DNA of 64,000 nt. Origin: Planobispora longispora. Lineage in GTDB: Bacteria; Actinomycetota; Actinomycetes; Streptosporangiales; Streptosporangiaceae. Positions 51,738 through 60,080 of this stretch are shown here, piece after piece. The stretch's first letter is position 1. Each line of letters begins with the position of its first letter. Location of the stretch: contig NZ_BOOH01000017.1 in the NCBI RefSeq assembly GCF_016863135.1, forward strand, positions 1-64,000, read 5' to 3'. The position numbers were made by a program, and so were the translations under genes. The notes beneath the pieces are model-generated. The model saw nothing but the letters and a program-made list of their open reading frames with translations. It was not told where the DNA came from and made no database searches.

Positions 51738-52626
51738 GGCTCCAGTCGGGGTCCCGCTTCTCCAGGAACGCGTCACGGCCCTCGACGGCCTCGTCGGTCA
51801 TGTAGGCCAGGCGGGTGGTCTCCCCCGCGAAGAGCTGCTGGCCGACGAGCCCGTCGTCGATCAGGTTGAAGGAGTACTTCAGCATGCGCTGGGCCGTGGG
51901 GCTCTTGCCGTTGATCTTCCGGCCCCACTCCAGCGCGGTCTTCTCCAGCTCCGCGTGCGGGACCACGGCGTTGACCATGCCCATCCGGTGGGCGTCCTCG
52001 GCGGTGTAGACGTCGCCGAGGAAGAAGATCTCGCGGGCGAACTTCTGGCCCACCTGGCGGGCCAGGTAGGCCGAGCCGTATCCGCCGTCGAAGCTGCCCA
52101 CGTCGGCGTCGGTCTGCTTGAAGCGGGCATGCTCGCGGCTGGCGAGCGTCAGGTCGGCCACCACGTGCAGGCTGTGCCCGCCCCCCGCCGCCCAGCCCGG
52201 CACCACGCAGATCACGACCTTCGGCATGAAACGGATCAGCCGCTGGACTTCCAGGATGTGCAGGCGGCCCGCCCGTGCCGGGTCGACGGTCTCCGCGGTC
52301 TCCCCGGCGGCGTACCTGTAGCCGTCGCGTCCCCGGATGCGCTGGTCGCCGCCGGAGCAGAAGGCCCATCCGCCGTCTTTGGGCGAGGGCCCGTTCCCGG
52401 TGAGCAGCACGCAGCCCACGTCGCTGCTCATCCGGGCGTGGTCGAGCGCGCGGTAGAGCTCGTCCACGGTGGAGGGCCGGAACGCGTTGCGGACCTCGGG
52501 CCGGTTGAAGGCGATCCGCACCGTCCCCTGGTCCACGGCGCGGTGGTAGGTGATGTCGGTGAAGTCGAAGCCCTCCACCTCACGCCATGCCGCCGGATCG
52601 AACAGCTCCGAGATCATCTCTGTCAT
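51718..52626 (-). CDS. menB: 1,4-dihydroxy-2-naphthoyl-CoA synthase
   Basis: A 302-residue crotonase-fold enzyme of menaquinone synthesis that closes the second ring of O-succinylbenzoyl-CoA. Key segments: FNRPEVRNAFRPSTVDELY, FCSGGDQRIRGRDGY (oxyanion loop), GWAAGGGHSLHVVADLTLA, FKQTDADVGSFDGGYGSAYL with the catalytic Asp/Tyr region, and the conserved C-terminal WSPFPWYF. Actinobacteria use menaquinone as the sole respiratory quinone. No other men gene is in the window. Confidence 0.97.
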   Translation of the reverse strand: MTEMISELFDPAAWREVEGFDFTDITYHRAVDQGTVRIAFNRPEVRNAFRPSTVDELYRALDHARMSSDVGCVLLTGNGPSPKDGGWAFCSGGDQRIRGRDGYRYAAGETAETVDPARAGRLHILEVQRLIRFMPKVVICVVPGWAAGGGHSLHVVADLTLASREHARFKQTDADVGSFDGGYGSAYLARQVGQKFAREIFFLGDVYTAEDAHRMGMVNAVVPHAELEKTALEWGRKINGKSPTAQRMLKYSFNLIDDGLVGQQLFAGETTRLAYMTDEAVEGRDAFLEKRDPDWSPFPWYF

Positions 52627-52636
52627 CCGGGAAAGG

Positions 52637-53698
52637 TTAGTAGGCCACGGCGCGGTCGGTGAAACGCTTGACCATGAAGGGCGCCTTGAACTTCGGGTAG
52701 GCGACCGTCTTGGCGTCGCCGTCGGAGGTGAAGCGCTCGCCGGGGTTCTGCTTCAGCCAGTCGAGCCAGGCGGTGGAGCAGAACTTGGCGCAGTCGCCCT
52801 TCTTGTCCATCGCCCGGATCCGGGGGATGCCGACCGCGTCGAAGTCCTTGACGAACGGCGAGGGCGCGGGGGTGTATCCGGCGAGGAAGACTCCCCCGTA
52901 GTTGTAGGAGACGTCCCCGGAGCGCCCCTTGAGGCCCCACGTCTTCGTGCTCGGCTGGTTGCCGTACGGCAGCGCCAGCGTCACCGGCGCGGAGCTGATC
53001 AGCTTGGTGATGAGCCGGTGGCCCCGGACGATCTCCGCGTTGACCTCCTTCTTGGACCTGCCGAGGAGGTTGACGTGGGCGTAGGTGTGGTTGCCGATGT
53101 CGAACCCGTTGTCGTGCAGCCACGTGAGCATCTGCGTCTGCTCCTCGGGCGTGCTCTTGCCGAACATGTCGCGGGTGACGAAGAACGTCGCCACCGGCCG
53201 GAAACCCGGGTGCCGCTTGGCGACTTCCTGCAGGATGGCGACGGCGGTGTCCGGCGCCGGCGCGCCCGTCCCGTCCAGGGTCAGCTGCGACGGCGACGCG
53301 TCGTCGAAGGTGATGACGACCGGGTGCCGTCCCTCGGGGATGCCGATGTTGCCGGTGACGTACTCGGCGGCGGTGATCGGGACGTAGCCCTCCTTCGCCA
53401 GCCGCTCCAGCTCCGTGCGGAACTGCTTGGGTGTGCGGTCGTCGGTGTTCGACGGTTTCTCGATCACCCGGTGGTACATCAGAACGGGGATCTGCCCCAG
53501 CTCGTTGGCCTTGGCCTTCGCGGCCCTATCCCTTTTCGCCTTGAGCGCGGCGGCTTTCTGCGCCGCCGCGGCCTTGGCCTTGGCGGCGGCCGAGACCACC
53601 TTGTCCTCATCGTCGCTGTCCCACGGCATGCACCCGGTCAGCGCGGCGCTCGTCACCAAAGCCGCTGCCGCGGCCCTGCCTATCTTCGGACGGCTCAT
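52637..53698 (-). CDS. Polysaccharide deacetylase lipoprotein
   Basis: A 353-residue exported carbohydrate esterase family 4 protein. A lipobox is visible (AALTGC), so it is probably a lipoprotein. A Lys/Ala-rich helical linker spans ~40-75. The NodB domain has the motif TFDDASPSQ with the metal Asp, HTYAH (motif 2 His), and later LPYGNQPST. It likely removes acetyl groups from peptidoglycan or another wall glycan. ATG 53698 follows GGGGAG; a 10-base gap to menB suggests co-transcription. Confidence 0.88.
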   Translation of the reverse strand: MSRPKIGRAAAAALVTSAALTGCMPWDSDDEDKVVSAAAKAKAAAAQKAAALKAKRDRAAKAKANELGQIPVLMYHRVIEKPSNTDDRTPKQFRTELERLAKEGYVPITAAEYVTGNIGIPEGRHPVVITFDDASPSQLTLDGTGAPAPDTAVAILQEVAKRHPGFRPVATFFVTRDMFGKSTPEEQTQMLTWLHDNGFDIGNHTYAHVNLLGRSKKEVNAEIVRGHRLITKLISSAPVTLALPYGNQPSTKTWGLKGRSGDVSYNYGGVFLAGYTPAPSPFVKDFDAVGIPRIRAMDKKGDCAKFCSTAWLDWLKQNPGERFTSDGDAKTVAYPKFKAPFMVKRFTDRAVAY

Positions 53699-53867
53699 CG
53701 CGTCTCCCCAACTCACTGACGATACGCACCTTCTCCCCGTCCGCTTCGTGGGGTCATCTCCGTGTCCGGCAAAGAGTTCGTAGGCGGAGGGTGCGGAATG
53801 CGAGTGAGCCGGTGGGGGGATCGGGGGTGTTACGGCGTTCTCTCCGGACTGCGGCGTGCCCTCCGGG

Positions 53868-54299
53868 TTACGACGTGGTGAGCACGGGCGCCGCGGCGGA
53901 AATGGGCGTGACCAGGGACTTCTTCGCCGCGACCCGGCCGGTGGGCATCTTGGCGGTCTTCGGGCGGTGCGCTCGCCCGGAGGGGGCGCCGGTGGTCTCC
54001 GCCGGGGCCGCGGGCGTCGTGGCCGCGTTCAGGTGGCCGCCGTGGTGGTCGTGGCGGTCGGCGTCCTCGTCGTCGAACCACACGCCGCCGTGGGCGAGGT
54101 AGCGGAAGCAGACGTCCCGGTCGGCGGGGACGGTGACGGTCACCTGGTAGGAGTCGTTCTTCTGCTGCATCGGGTGGGCGTACGGGTCCCAGTCGTTGAA
54201 GTCGCCGACAAGGGAGATCCCACCCGGCGCCCGCTCGGTCGGCACGGTGAAGGTGAGCTTGACCTGTCCGTTCTTGGTCGGCTTGCCGCGCTTGATCAC
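53868..54299 (-). CDS. CBM48/isoamylase-N-like small protein
   Basis: A 143-residue protein. Residues ~10-85 form a glycogen-binding type E-set domain (VKLTFTVPTERAPGGISLVG, DFNDWDPYAHPM, VCFRYLAHGGVWF). The rest is a basic, Ala/Thr/Lys-rich disordered tail. GTG 54299 follows GGAGGA. Such stand-alone domains occur in actinobacteria, possibly binding glycogen or trehalose-type glucans; partner unknown. Confidence 0.83.
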   Translation of the reverse strand: MIKRGKPTKNGQVKLTFTVPTERAPGGISLVGDFNDWDPYAHPMQQKNDSYQVTVTVPADRDVCFRYLAHGGVWFDDEDADRHDHHGGHLNAATTPAAPAETTGAPSGRAHRPKTAKMPTGRVAAKKSLVTPISAAAPVLTTS

Positions 54300-54384
54300 T
54301 GAAGTCCTCCTGAACTCGCTGCCTGATCGCCTCATGGCCGCTGCCCGGGAATCGGAGGACAGGCGGGGGGCACCTCGACCTGGA

Positions 54385-54423
54385 CGGACGGCCCTCCCCG
54401 CGGGTTGCGGGGAGGGCCGTCCG
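54385..54423. terminator. Hairpin between phosphotriesterase-like and CBM48 genes
   Basis: A 17-bp perfect stem (54385-54401 with 54407-54423) with a GGGTT loop. It lies in the 338-base gap between the two minus-strand genes. The rest of the gap shows no gene. Confidence 0.7.
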
Positions 54424-54637
54424 TGCCGGTCGTGAAGGGCATCACCAAGGGCCGGGATCCGCGATGTCCGATCCGGGCGGACCATGAGAATCTTCGTTTC
54501 TGATCCCCTGGGGACGGCGGGAACACACTGGTCCTTGGACAGGATTTACGTCAGCGTGCCGCTATCCGGACATGAATGGACCAGGTGGGCACGGTATCCC
54601 GGTATCCCGACATCTCGGTTCTGGGTGCAGGGCCGGG

Positions 54638-55630
54638 TCAGTAGGCGGAGGCGTTCTCGAAGTAGCGGCGGGGGACGTCGACCAGCATCGTGGTGATCTG
54701 CTCCTCGGTGACGCCGTGCTTGCGCAGGTAGGGCAGCACCTCCTGCTCGATGTGGAGGTAGTGCCACTGCGGCAGGAAGGGCAGGACGTTCGGGTCGATC
54801 CAGTCGATGTAGCAGGCGGCGTCCTGGGAGAGCACCATCTGCCCGGCGAAGCCGCGCCGGCACAGCTCGACGACGATGTCGGCGCGCGCCTCGAAGGTGG
54901 TGTCGAGGTTGACGCCGAAGCGGTCCATGCCGAGGATGAAACCGGCCTCCGCCAGCTCGGTGAGGTGGTCGGCGTCGGTGCTGTCGCCGCTGTGCCCGAG
55001 CACGACGCGGCGCGGGTCGACGCCCTCCTCGTCGCAGAGCACCCGCTTGACCTCCAGCCCCGTGCGGCTGGCCGGGTGCGTGTGCACGGTGACGGGGGCG
55101 CCGGTCTGACGGTGGGCCTTGGCCACGGCCCGCATCACCCGCTCCACGCCGCCGGTCATCCCGGCGTGGTCGATGGCGCACTTGAGCAGGCTCGCCCGCA
55201 CCCCCGTGCCGGCGATGCCGTCCACGATGTCCCCGACGAACATGTCGACCATGGGGTCGGGGAGTTCCGTGCCGAGCGCCGCGCTGAGTCCCGGGCCCCG
55301 GTAGTGGAAGAAGAACGGGACGTCGCCGTAGGTGTAGCAGCCGGTCGCCACGACGATGTTGAGCTCGGGCACCTGGTCGGCGATGCGCTGGATGCGCGGG
55401 ATGTACCTGCCGAGGCCGATGACCGTCGGATCGACGATCGTGCGGACTCCCTGCGCCGCCAGCGCGCGGAGCTTCTCGACCGCGTCGGCGACCCGCTGCT
55501 CCTCGTCGCCCCACTCACCGGGGTGGTTCTGCTGGACGTCGGCGGTGAGGACGAACACGTGCTCGTGCATGTAGGTGCGGCCGAGCTCGGCGGTGTCGAT
55601 CGGGCCGCGGACGGTGTGGACCTGTGGCAT
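54638..55630 (-). CDS. Phosphotriesterase family metal hydrolase
   Basis: A 330-residue amidohydrolase-fold protein of the phosphotriesterase/PHP group. Metal ligands are visible: HEHVF (HxH), a bridging segment LLKCAIDH, HTHPAS, VVLGHSGDST and the final Asp in LSQDAACYIDW. Many relatives are lactonases. ATG 55630 follows GGAAGGGG. It is divergent from the phosphotransferase and acyl-CoA gene set across a palindromic operator, implying a shared regulon. Confidence 0.85.
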   Translation of the reverse strand: MPQVHTVRGPIDTAELGRTYMHEHVFVLTADVQQNHPGEWGDEEQRVADAVEKLRALAAQGVRTIVDPTVIGLGRYIPRIQRIADQVPELNIVVATGCYTYGDVPFFFHYRGPGLSAALGTELPDPMVDMFVGDIVDGIAGTGVRASLLKCAIDHAGMTGGVERVMRAVAKAHRQTGAPVTVHTHPASRTGLEVKRVLCDEEGVDPRRVVLGHSGDSTDADHLTELAEAGFILGMDRFGVNLDTTFEARADIVVELCRRGFAGQMVLSQDAACYIDWIDPNVLPFLPQWHYLHIEQEVLPYLRKHGVTEEQITTMLVDVPRRYFENASAY

Positions 55631-55709
55631 GGGGAGCCCCTTCCGTCGGACCGGGGCGACCTCTCCCGGCGGAGCGACCCCTCCCGGTGGAACAGCGGTC
55701 CCGTGAGCG

Positions 55710-55725
55710 TACCGACCGTTTGGTA
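55710..55725. promoter_or_regulatory. Palindromic operator, copy 1
   Basis: TACC-GACCGTTT-GGTA: the inner 14 bases match the perfect palindrome upstream of the acyl-CoA dehydrogenase at 12 positions. It sits in the divergent gap, 80 bases from the phosphotriesterase-like start and ~33 from the leader ORF. TetR-family size. Confidence 0.6.
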
Positions 55726-55757
55726 TGTTGTCATCGCCCCAGACGAAGGAGTTTCCC

Positions 55758-55796
55758 GTGCCTATCGCAACCGTCGCCCCCCAGGACGTCACATGA
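55758..55796 (+). CDS. 12-codon leader ORF coupled to the phosphotransferase
   Basis: GTG 55758 is preceded by AAGGAG with ideal 6-base spacing. The product MPIATVAPQDVT ends at a TGA that overlaps the phosphotransferase ATG as ATGA. The main gene has only a weak site of its own, so its translation probably depends on this leader. No residue bias points to classical attenuation. Confidence 0.5.
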   Translation: MPIATVAPQDVT

Positions 55797-56908
55797 CCGG
55801 CTCCGCGAGCTCCGCGAGCTCCGCGAGCTCCGCGAGCTCCGCGGGTCGTGAGGAGGCCGGAGAGGTCCGGCAGGAGGACGCCTTCGACGTCGCCGCGCTG
55901 CACGCCTGGCTGTCGTCCCGGCTGCCGGGCCTGACCGGGCTCCCGGAGGTCCGCCAGTTCGGCGGGGGCGTGTCGAACCTGACCTACCTGCTCCGGTACG
56001 ACGGGCAGGACCTGATCATGCGCAGGCCGCCGCGCGGCCACAAGGCCGCCTCCGCCCACGACATGCGGCGCGAGTTCACGGTGCAGCGGCAGCTCAAGCC
56101 GCACTTCGGGGCCGTCCCGGAGATGCTGGCCTTCTGCGACGACCCCGCGGTGCTGGGCGGCGAGTTCTACGTGATGGAGCGGGTCGAGGGCACGATCCTG
56201 CGCCGCGAGCTCCCGCGCGGGATCGAGCTGGACGAGGCCGGGGCCAGGGCCCTGGGGCACACCGTCGTCGACACCCTGGCCGGCCTGCACGCCGTGGACC
56301 CGGAGGCCGCCGGCCTGGGAGGCCTCGGCAAGGGGCCGGGATACGTGCGGCGGCAGGTCGAGGGCTGGTCGCGCCGCTACCGGGGCGCGCTGACCGACGA
56401 CGTCCCGGACGGCGAGGCTGTGATGGCGTGGCTGGCCGAGCATCAGCCGGACGACGTCGCCACCCGGCTGATCCACAACGACTGGAAGCTCGACAACCTG
56501 GTCCTGGACATGAGCGGCCCGCCGCGGGTCGTGGGGGTCCTGGACTGGGAGATGGCCACCGTCGGGGACCCGCTGATGGAGCTGGGCTCGGCGATGGCCT
56601 ACTGGATCACGGCGGACGACGACGAGCTGTACGGCCTGCTGCGCCGCCAGCCCACGCACCTGCCGGGGATGCCCACGCGCGAGGAGTTCGTGGCGCGCTA
56701 CCTGTCGCGGACCGGCCTGCCGATGGGGCGGTGGGAGTTCTACGAGGTGTTCGGCCTGTTCCGGCTGGCGGTGATCGCCCAGCAGATCTGGTTCCGCTAC
56801 CGGGCCGGTCAGACCACCAACCCGGCCTTCGCGGGGTTCGGTGACGCGGTGCGGATCCTGATCGCCCGCGCCTCGGCGCTCGCCGGGGCGCCGGGCCGTA
56901 CCGGCTGA
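55793..56908 (+). CDS. Aminoglycoside-phosphotransferase-like (acyl-CoA associated)
   Basis: A 371-residue kinase-fold protein of the APH group commonly next to acyl-CoA dehydrogenases (FadE36/ACAD10-type context). Motifs: LIMRRPPRG with the ATP Lys/Arg region, Brenner motif LIHNDWKLDNLVLD, and VLDWEMATVGDPLMELG (DFG-like Asp). Residues ~1-20 are a Ser/Ala repeat. Likely phosphorylates a hydroxylated CoA ester or small metabolite. Translation appears coupled to the leader ORF. Confidence 0.87.
   Translation: MTGSASSASSASSASSAGREEAGEVRQEDAFDVAALHAWLSSRLPGLTGLPEVRQFGGGVSNLTYLLRYDGQDLIMRRPPRGHKAASAHDMRREFTVQRQLKPHFGAVPEMLAFCDDPAVLGGEFYVMERVEGTILRRELPRGIELDEAGARALGHTVVDTLAGLHAVDPEAAGLGGLGKGPGYVRRQVEGWSRRYRGALTDDVPDGEAVMAWLAEHQPDDVATRLIHNDWKLDNLVLDMSGPPRVVGVLDWEMATVGDPLMELGSAMAYWITADDDELYGLLRRQPTHLPGMPTREEFVARYLSRTGLPMGRWEFYEVFGLFRLAVIAQQIWFRYRAGQTTNPAFAGFGDAVRILIARASALAGAPGRTG
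55801..55845 (+). repeat. 9-bp minisatellite in the N-terminal coding region
   Basis: CTCCGCGAG is repeated four times perfectly, with a fifth imperfect unit, encoding Ser-Ser-Ala repeats. Unit changes would keep the frame and only vary the length of the disordered N-terminus. Confidence 0.85.
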
Positions 56909-57015
56909 ACGGGGCCCGGCCGGTCGTGCGACCGGCCGGCTATCGACACGCGGGATGACCAGCTTGTCGGCTTTGATCGCTTTGGCGCTGGATCCGGCTG
57001 ACTACCCTCGTGCGC

Positions 57016-57717
57016 ATGACGGTGACAGTGCTGACGGGGGCGGGAATCTCGACGGAGTCGGGGATACCGGACTATCGCGGTCCGAACGGGCTGTGGCGCA
57101 CGGATCCTGACTACGAGAAGCTCGTCACCTACGACTACTACATGGCCGACCCGGAGATCCGGCGCCGCTCGTGGCTGTTCCGCCGCGACAGCCCTGCCTG
57201 GCAGGCCGAGCCGAACGCCGCGCACCGCGCGCTGGCCGCCCTGCCCGGCGCCTGGATCGTCACCCAGAACGTCGACGGCCTGCACCAGCGCGCCGGATCG
57301 CCGCCGGAGCGGGTGCTGGAGCTGCACGGCAACATGTTCGGCGCGATGTGCACGGCGTGCGGCGCCCGCTCGACGACCCGGGAGGCGATCGACCGGGTCC
57401 TCGCGGGGGAGGGCGACCCCGCCTGCCACGAGTGCGGCGGCGTCCTGAAGACGACCACGGTCATGTTCGGCCAGGCCCTCGAACCGGCCGTTCTCATGCG
57501 GGCGATCAAGGCGGCCGAGGAGTGCGAGCTGTTCCTCGCGATCGGCACCTCGCTGCAGGTGCAGCCCGCCGCCTCCCTGGCCCGGGTGGCGGTCGAGACG
57601 GGCGCCCGGCTGATCGTCGTCAACGGCGAGCCGACGCCGTACGACCACCTGGCCGACGAAGTGATCGACGAGCCGATCGGCGTCGCCGTGCCCCGCCTCT
57701 GCGCCTCCCTCGCCTGA
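57016..57717 (+). CDS. Sir2 family NAD-dependent protein deacylase
   Basis: A 233-residue sirtuin that removes acyl groups from lysine using NAD. Motifs: LTGAGISTESGIPDYRGP, TQNVDGLHQRAG, catalytic His in LELHGNMFG, zinc ligands CTACG and CHECGG, and GTSLQVQPA. TACCCT ends 7 bases before ATG 57016 and no ribosome-binding site is seen, suggesting a leaderless transcript. Lying among acyl-CoA genes, it may reverse acylation of metabolic enzymes. Confidence 0.93.
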   Translation: MTVTVLTGAGISTESGIPDYRGPNGLWRTDPDYEKLVTYDYYMADPEIRRRSWLFRRDSPAWQAEPNAAHRALAALPGAWIVTQNVDGLHQRAGSPPERVLELHGNMFGAMCTACGARSTTREAIDRVLAGEGDPACHECGGVLKTTTVMFGQALEPAVLMRAIKAAEECELFLAIGTSLQVQPAASLARVAVETGARLIVVNGEPTPYDHLADEVIDEPIGVAVPRLCASLA

Positions 57718-57779
57718 CGTCCGGGGGCGGGGCGGTCCCGGTGGGCCGCTCCGCCTTCGGGAACGGGGCTCCCTGGCGG

Positions 57780-57793
57780 ACCGACCGGTCGGT
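57780..57793. promoter_or_regulatory. Palindromic operator, copy 2
   Basis: ACCGACCGGTCGGT, a perfect 14-bp palindrome 53 bases before the acyl-CoA dehydrogenase start. It matches the operator at 55711-55724 at 12 of 14 positions, so both promoters are probably controlled by one regulator, whose gene is not in the window. Confidence 0.7.
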
Positions 57794-57846
57794 ACGGTAG
57801 GAATGCAGGTGACCGTTCGCCTGCGGGCCGTTCTGAAGGGGTTCCC

Positions 57847-59082
57847 ATGGCCATCGACTTCACCCTCGCCCCCGAGCACGAAGAGATCCGCCGGCGGGTG
57901 CGGACCTTCATCCAGGAGACCGTCATCCCGGCCGTCAAGGGCTTCGACGACGAAGGGAAGGTCACCAGTCGGGAGGAGTACATCCGCGTCATCCTGGAAC
58001 TGCGCGGCAAGGCGCAGGCCGAGGGGCTCTGGCTGCCGCACATGCCCAAGGAGTGGGGCGGCATGGGCCTGGGCCACGTCGAGCTGGCCATGGTGCAGTC
58101 CGAGGCGGCCAAGACCCGGCTGGGACCGTGGATCCTCAACTGCGCGGCCCCCGACGAGGGCAACATGCACACGCTGCTGCATTGGGGGACCGACGAGCAG
58201 AAGGAGAAGTACCTCAAGCCGCTGCTCCAGGGCGTGAAGATGTCGTGCTTCGCCATGACCGAGCCCGAGGTCGCCGGCTCCGACCCCACGCTCATCCGCA
58301 CCCACGCCGTCAAGGACGGCGACGAGTGGGTCATCAACGGCCACAAGTGGTTCATCTCCAACGCCCGCCGCGCGAGCTTCGCCATCCTCATCGCCAAGAC
58401 CGAGCTGGACGCGCCCGAGGGGACCCGCGGCGCCAACACCGCCTTCCTCGTCGACCTGCCGCAGGAGGGCTGGAACGACGTCCGCGAGGTCGAGACGATG
58501 CACGGCTCGACCGGGCACAGCGAGATCGTCATCACCGACCTGCGGATGGCGGACAGCCAGATCCTCGGCGGCCGGGGCAACGGCCACCGCCTGGGCCAGT
58601 ACCGCCTCGGCCCGGCCCGCCTGGCCCACTGCATGCGCTGGATCTCGCAGGCCGAGACGGCGCTCGACATGATGGTCGAGCGGGCGCTCAACCGCTACAG
58701 CCACGGCTCGCTGCTGGCCGAGAAGCAGGGAGTCCAGTGGCTGATCGCCGACTCGGCCATGGAGCTCTACCAGTGCAAGCTCATGGTCCTGCACGCCGCC
58801 TCGAAGATCGACAAGGGTGAGGACTTCCGCACCGAGGTCTCGATGGCCAAGCACTTCGTGGCCAACAGCCTCAACCGGATCGTGGACCGGGCGATCCAGG
58901 TGCACGGCGCGCTCGGCTACTCCACCGACACGCCGCTGGCCCACATGTTCCAGCACGCCCGCTGGGCCCGCTTCGCGGACGGGGCCGACGAGATCCACCA
59001 GATGCGCATCGCCGAACGCACGATCGCGGCCTACCGGGCCACCGGATCGACCAACGCCGCCACAGGAGGGCTGCCGCTTTGA
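57847..59082 (+). CDS. Acyl-CoA dehydrogenase
   Basis: A 411-residue FAD acyl-CoA dehydrogenase. Family segments: LGHVELAMVQSEAAKTRLG, CFAMTEPEVAGSDPTLIRT, GHKWFISNARRASFAILIAK, and IQVHGALGYSTDTPLAHMF near the C-terminus. Electrons go to ETF and from there to an EtfD-type protein such as the one at 17272. ATG 57847 has GAAGGGG upstream. It is coupled to the downstream SDR by a 4-base overlap. Chain-length specificity cannot be told from sequence. Confidence 0.93.
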   Translation: MAIDFTLAPEHEEIRRRVRTFIQETVIPAVKGFDDEGKVTSREEYIRVILELRGKAQAEGLWLPHMPKEWGGMGLGHVELAMVQSEAAKTRLGPWILNCAAPDEGNMHTLLHWGTDEQKEKYLKPLLQGVKMSCFAMTEPEVAGSDPTLIRTHAVKDGDEWVINGHKWFISNARRASFAILIAKTELDAPEGTRGANTAFLVDLPQEGWNDVREVETMHGSTGHSEIVITDLRMADSQILGGRGNGHRLGQYRLGPARLAHCMRWISQAETALDMMVERALNRYSHGSLLAEKQGVQWLIADSAMELYQCKLMVLHAASKIDKGEDFRTEVSMAKHFVANSLNRIVDRAIQVHGALGYSTDTPLAHMFQHARWARFADGADEIHQMRIAERTIAAYRATGSTNAATGGLPL

Positions 59083-59918
59083 GCCAGACGGACAACCAGT
59101 TCGCCGGGGACGGCGCGGGGATGCTCAGCGGGGTCGGCGGGAGCCGGCCCGCCGAGGCGGCCGGCGCCGTCCGGAGCGACCGGCTGGAGGGCAAGGTCGC
59201 CCTCGTCACCGGCGGCGGCAACGGCATCGGCGCCGGGGTGGCCCGCCGCCTGGCCGCGGGCGGGGCGAAGGTCGTCGTGGCCGACGTCGACGACGCCGCG
59301 GGCAAAGGCGTCGCCGAGGAGATCGGCGGGATCTTCGTGCGCTGCGACGTGACGCGGCTGGAGGAGAACGAGGCCGCCGTCGCCGCCGCCGTCGACCGGT
59401 ACGGCCGGCTCGACCTGGCCTTCCTCAACGCCGGCATCTCCTCGGGCTGCGGGCTGGGCGAGGACTTCGACATCCGGCGCTACCGCCTGGCGATGGGCGT
59501 CAACCTCGACGGCGTGGTGTTCGGCGCGCACGCCGCGATGCCGGCGCTGCTGGCCGCCGGCGGCGGCACGATCGTGGCGACCGCCAGCATGGCGGGCATC
59601 GTCGGCATCCCCTCCGACCCCATCTACGCCGCCAACAAGCACGCCGTCGTCGGGCTCGTCCGCTCCCTCGCCCAGGACCTGGCCCCGCGCGGCATCAAGG
59701 TGCAGGCCCTGTGCCCGTCGTTCGCCGACACGGCGATCCTGGGCGAGGGCAAGGCGCTGCTGGAGCAGATCGGATTCCCGATCCTGGAGGTCTCGGCCGT
59801 CGTCGAGACGTTCTTCCAGCTCCTCGACAGCGACGGGACGGGCGAGTGCTGGTTCGTGATCCCGGGCCGGGAGAGCCAGCCGTTCGCCTTCCGTCGCGCT
59901 CCCGGCCCGCGCGCCTGA
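59079..59918 (+). CDS. SDR family oxidoreductase
   Basis: A 279-residue short-chain dehydrogenase. Cofactor loop VTGGGNGIGAGVA (residues ~45-57), FLNAGISSG (NAG motif), catalytic Ser in ATASMAG and Tyr/Lys in PIYAANKHA. The first ~35 residues precede the Rossmann fold. It starts at TTG 59079, which overlaps the acyl-CoA dehydrogenase stop as TTGA and has AGGAGGG at good spacing. Likely oxidises a hydroxyacyl or alcohol intermediate in the same pathway. Confidence 0.9.
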   Translation: MSQTDNQFAGDGAGMLSGVGGSRPAEAAGAVRSDRLEGKVALVTGGGNGIGAGVARRLAAGGAKVVVADVDDAAGKGVAEEIGGIFVRCDVTRLEENEAAVAAAVDRYGRLDLAFLNAGISSGCGLGEDFDIRRYRLAMGVNLDGVVFGAHAAMPALLAAGGGTIVATASMAGIVGIPSDPIYAANKHAVVGLVRSLAQDLAPRGIKVQALCPSFADTAILGEGKALLEQIGFPILEVSAVVETFFQLLDSDGTGECWFVIPGRESQPFAFRRAPGPRA

Positions 59919-59976
59919 TCGGGGTACCCGACCGGACGCCTGTCCCGTGCGCCCGGTCGGGGGGAGCGAGCTCTCG

Positions 59977-59995
59977 CGATTACTTTACGTAATCG
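59977..59995. promoter_or_regulatory. AT-rich dyad upstream of the zinc-finger gene
   Basis: CGATTAC-N5-GTAATCG is a perfect 7-bp inverted repeat, unusual in this GC-rich DNA. It lies about 85 bases before the zinc-finger gene and 58 bases after the SDR stop. Either an operator or a hairpin. Confidence 0.5.
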
Positions 59996-60080
59996 ATATG
60001 TAGCTCTCAGTTTCTCTTGGGTGGTCGAGGTGCGTAGGATCGGCTCCGTTCCGAGGCTGTACGCCGGAGAGGAGCCGCAA

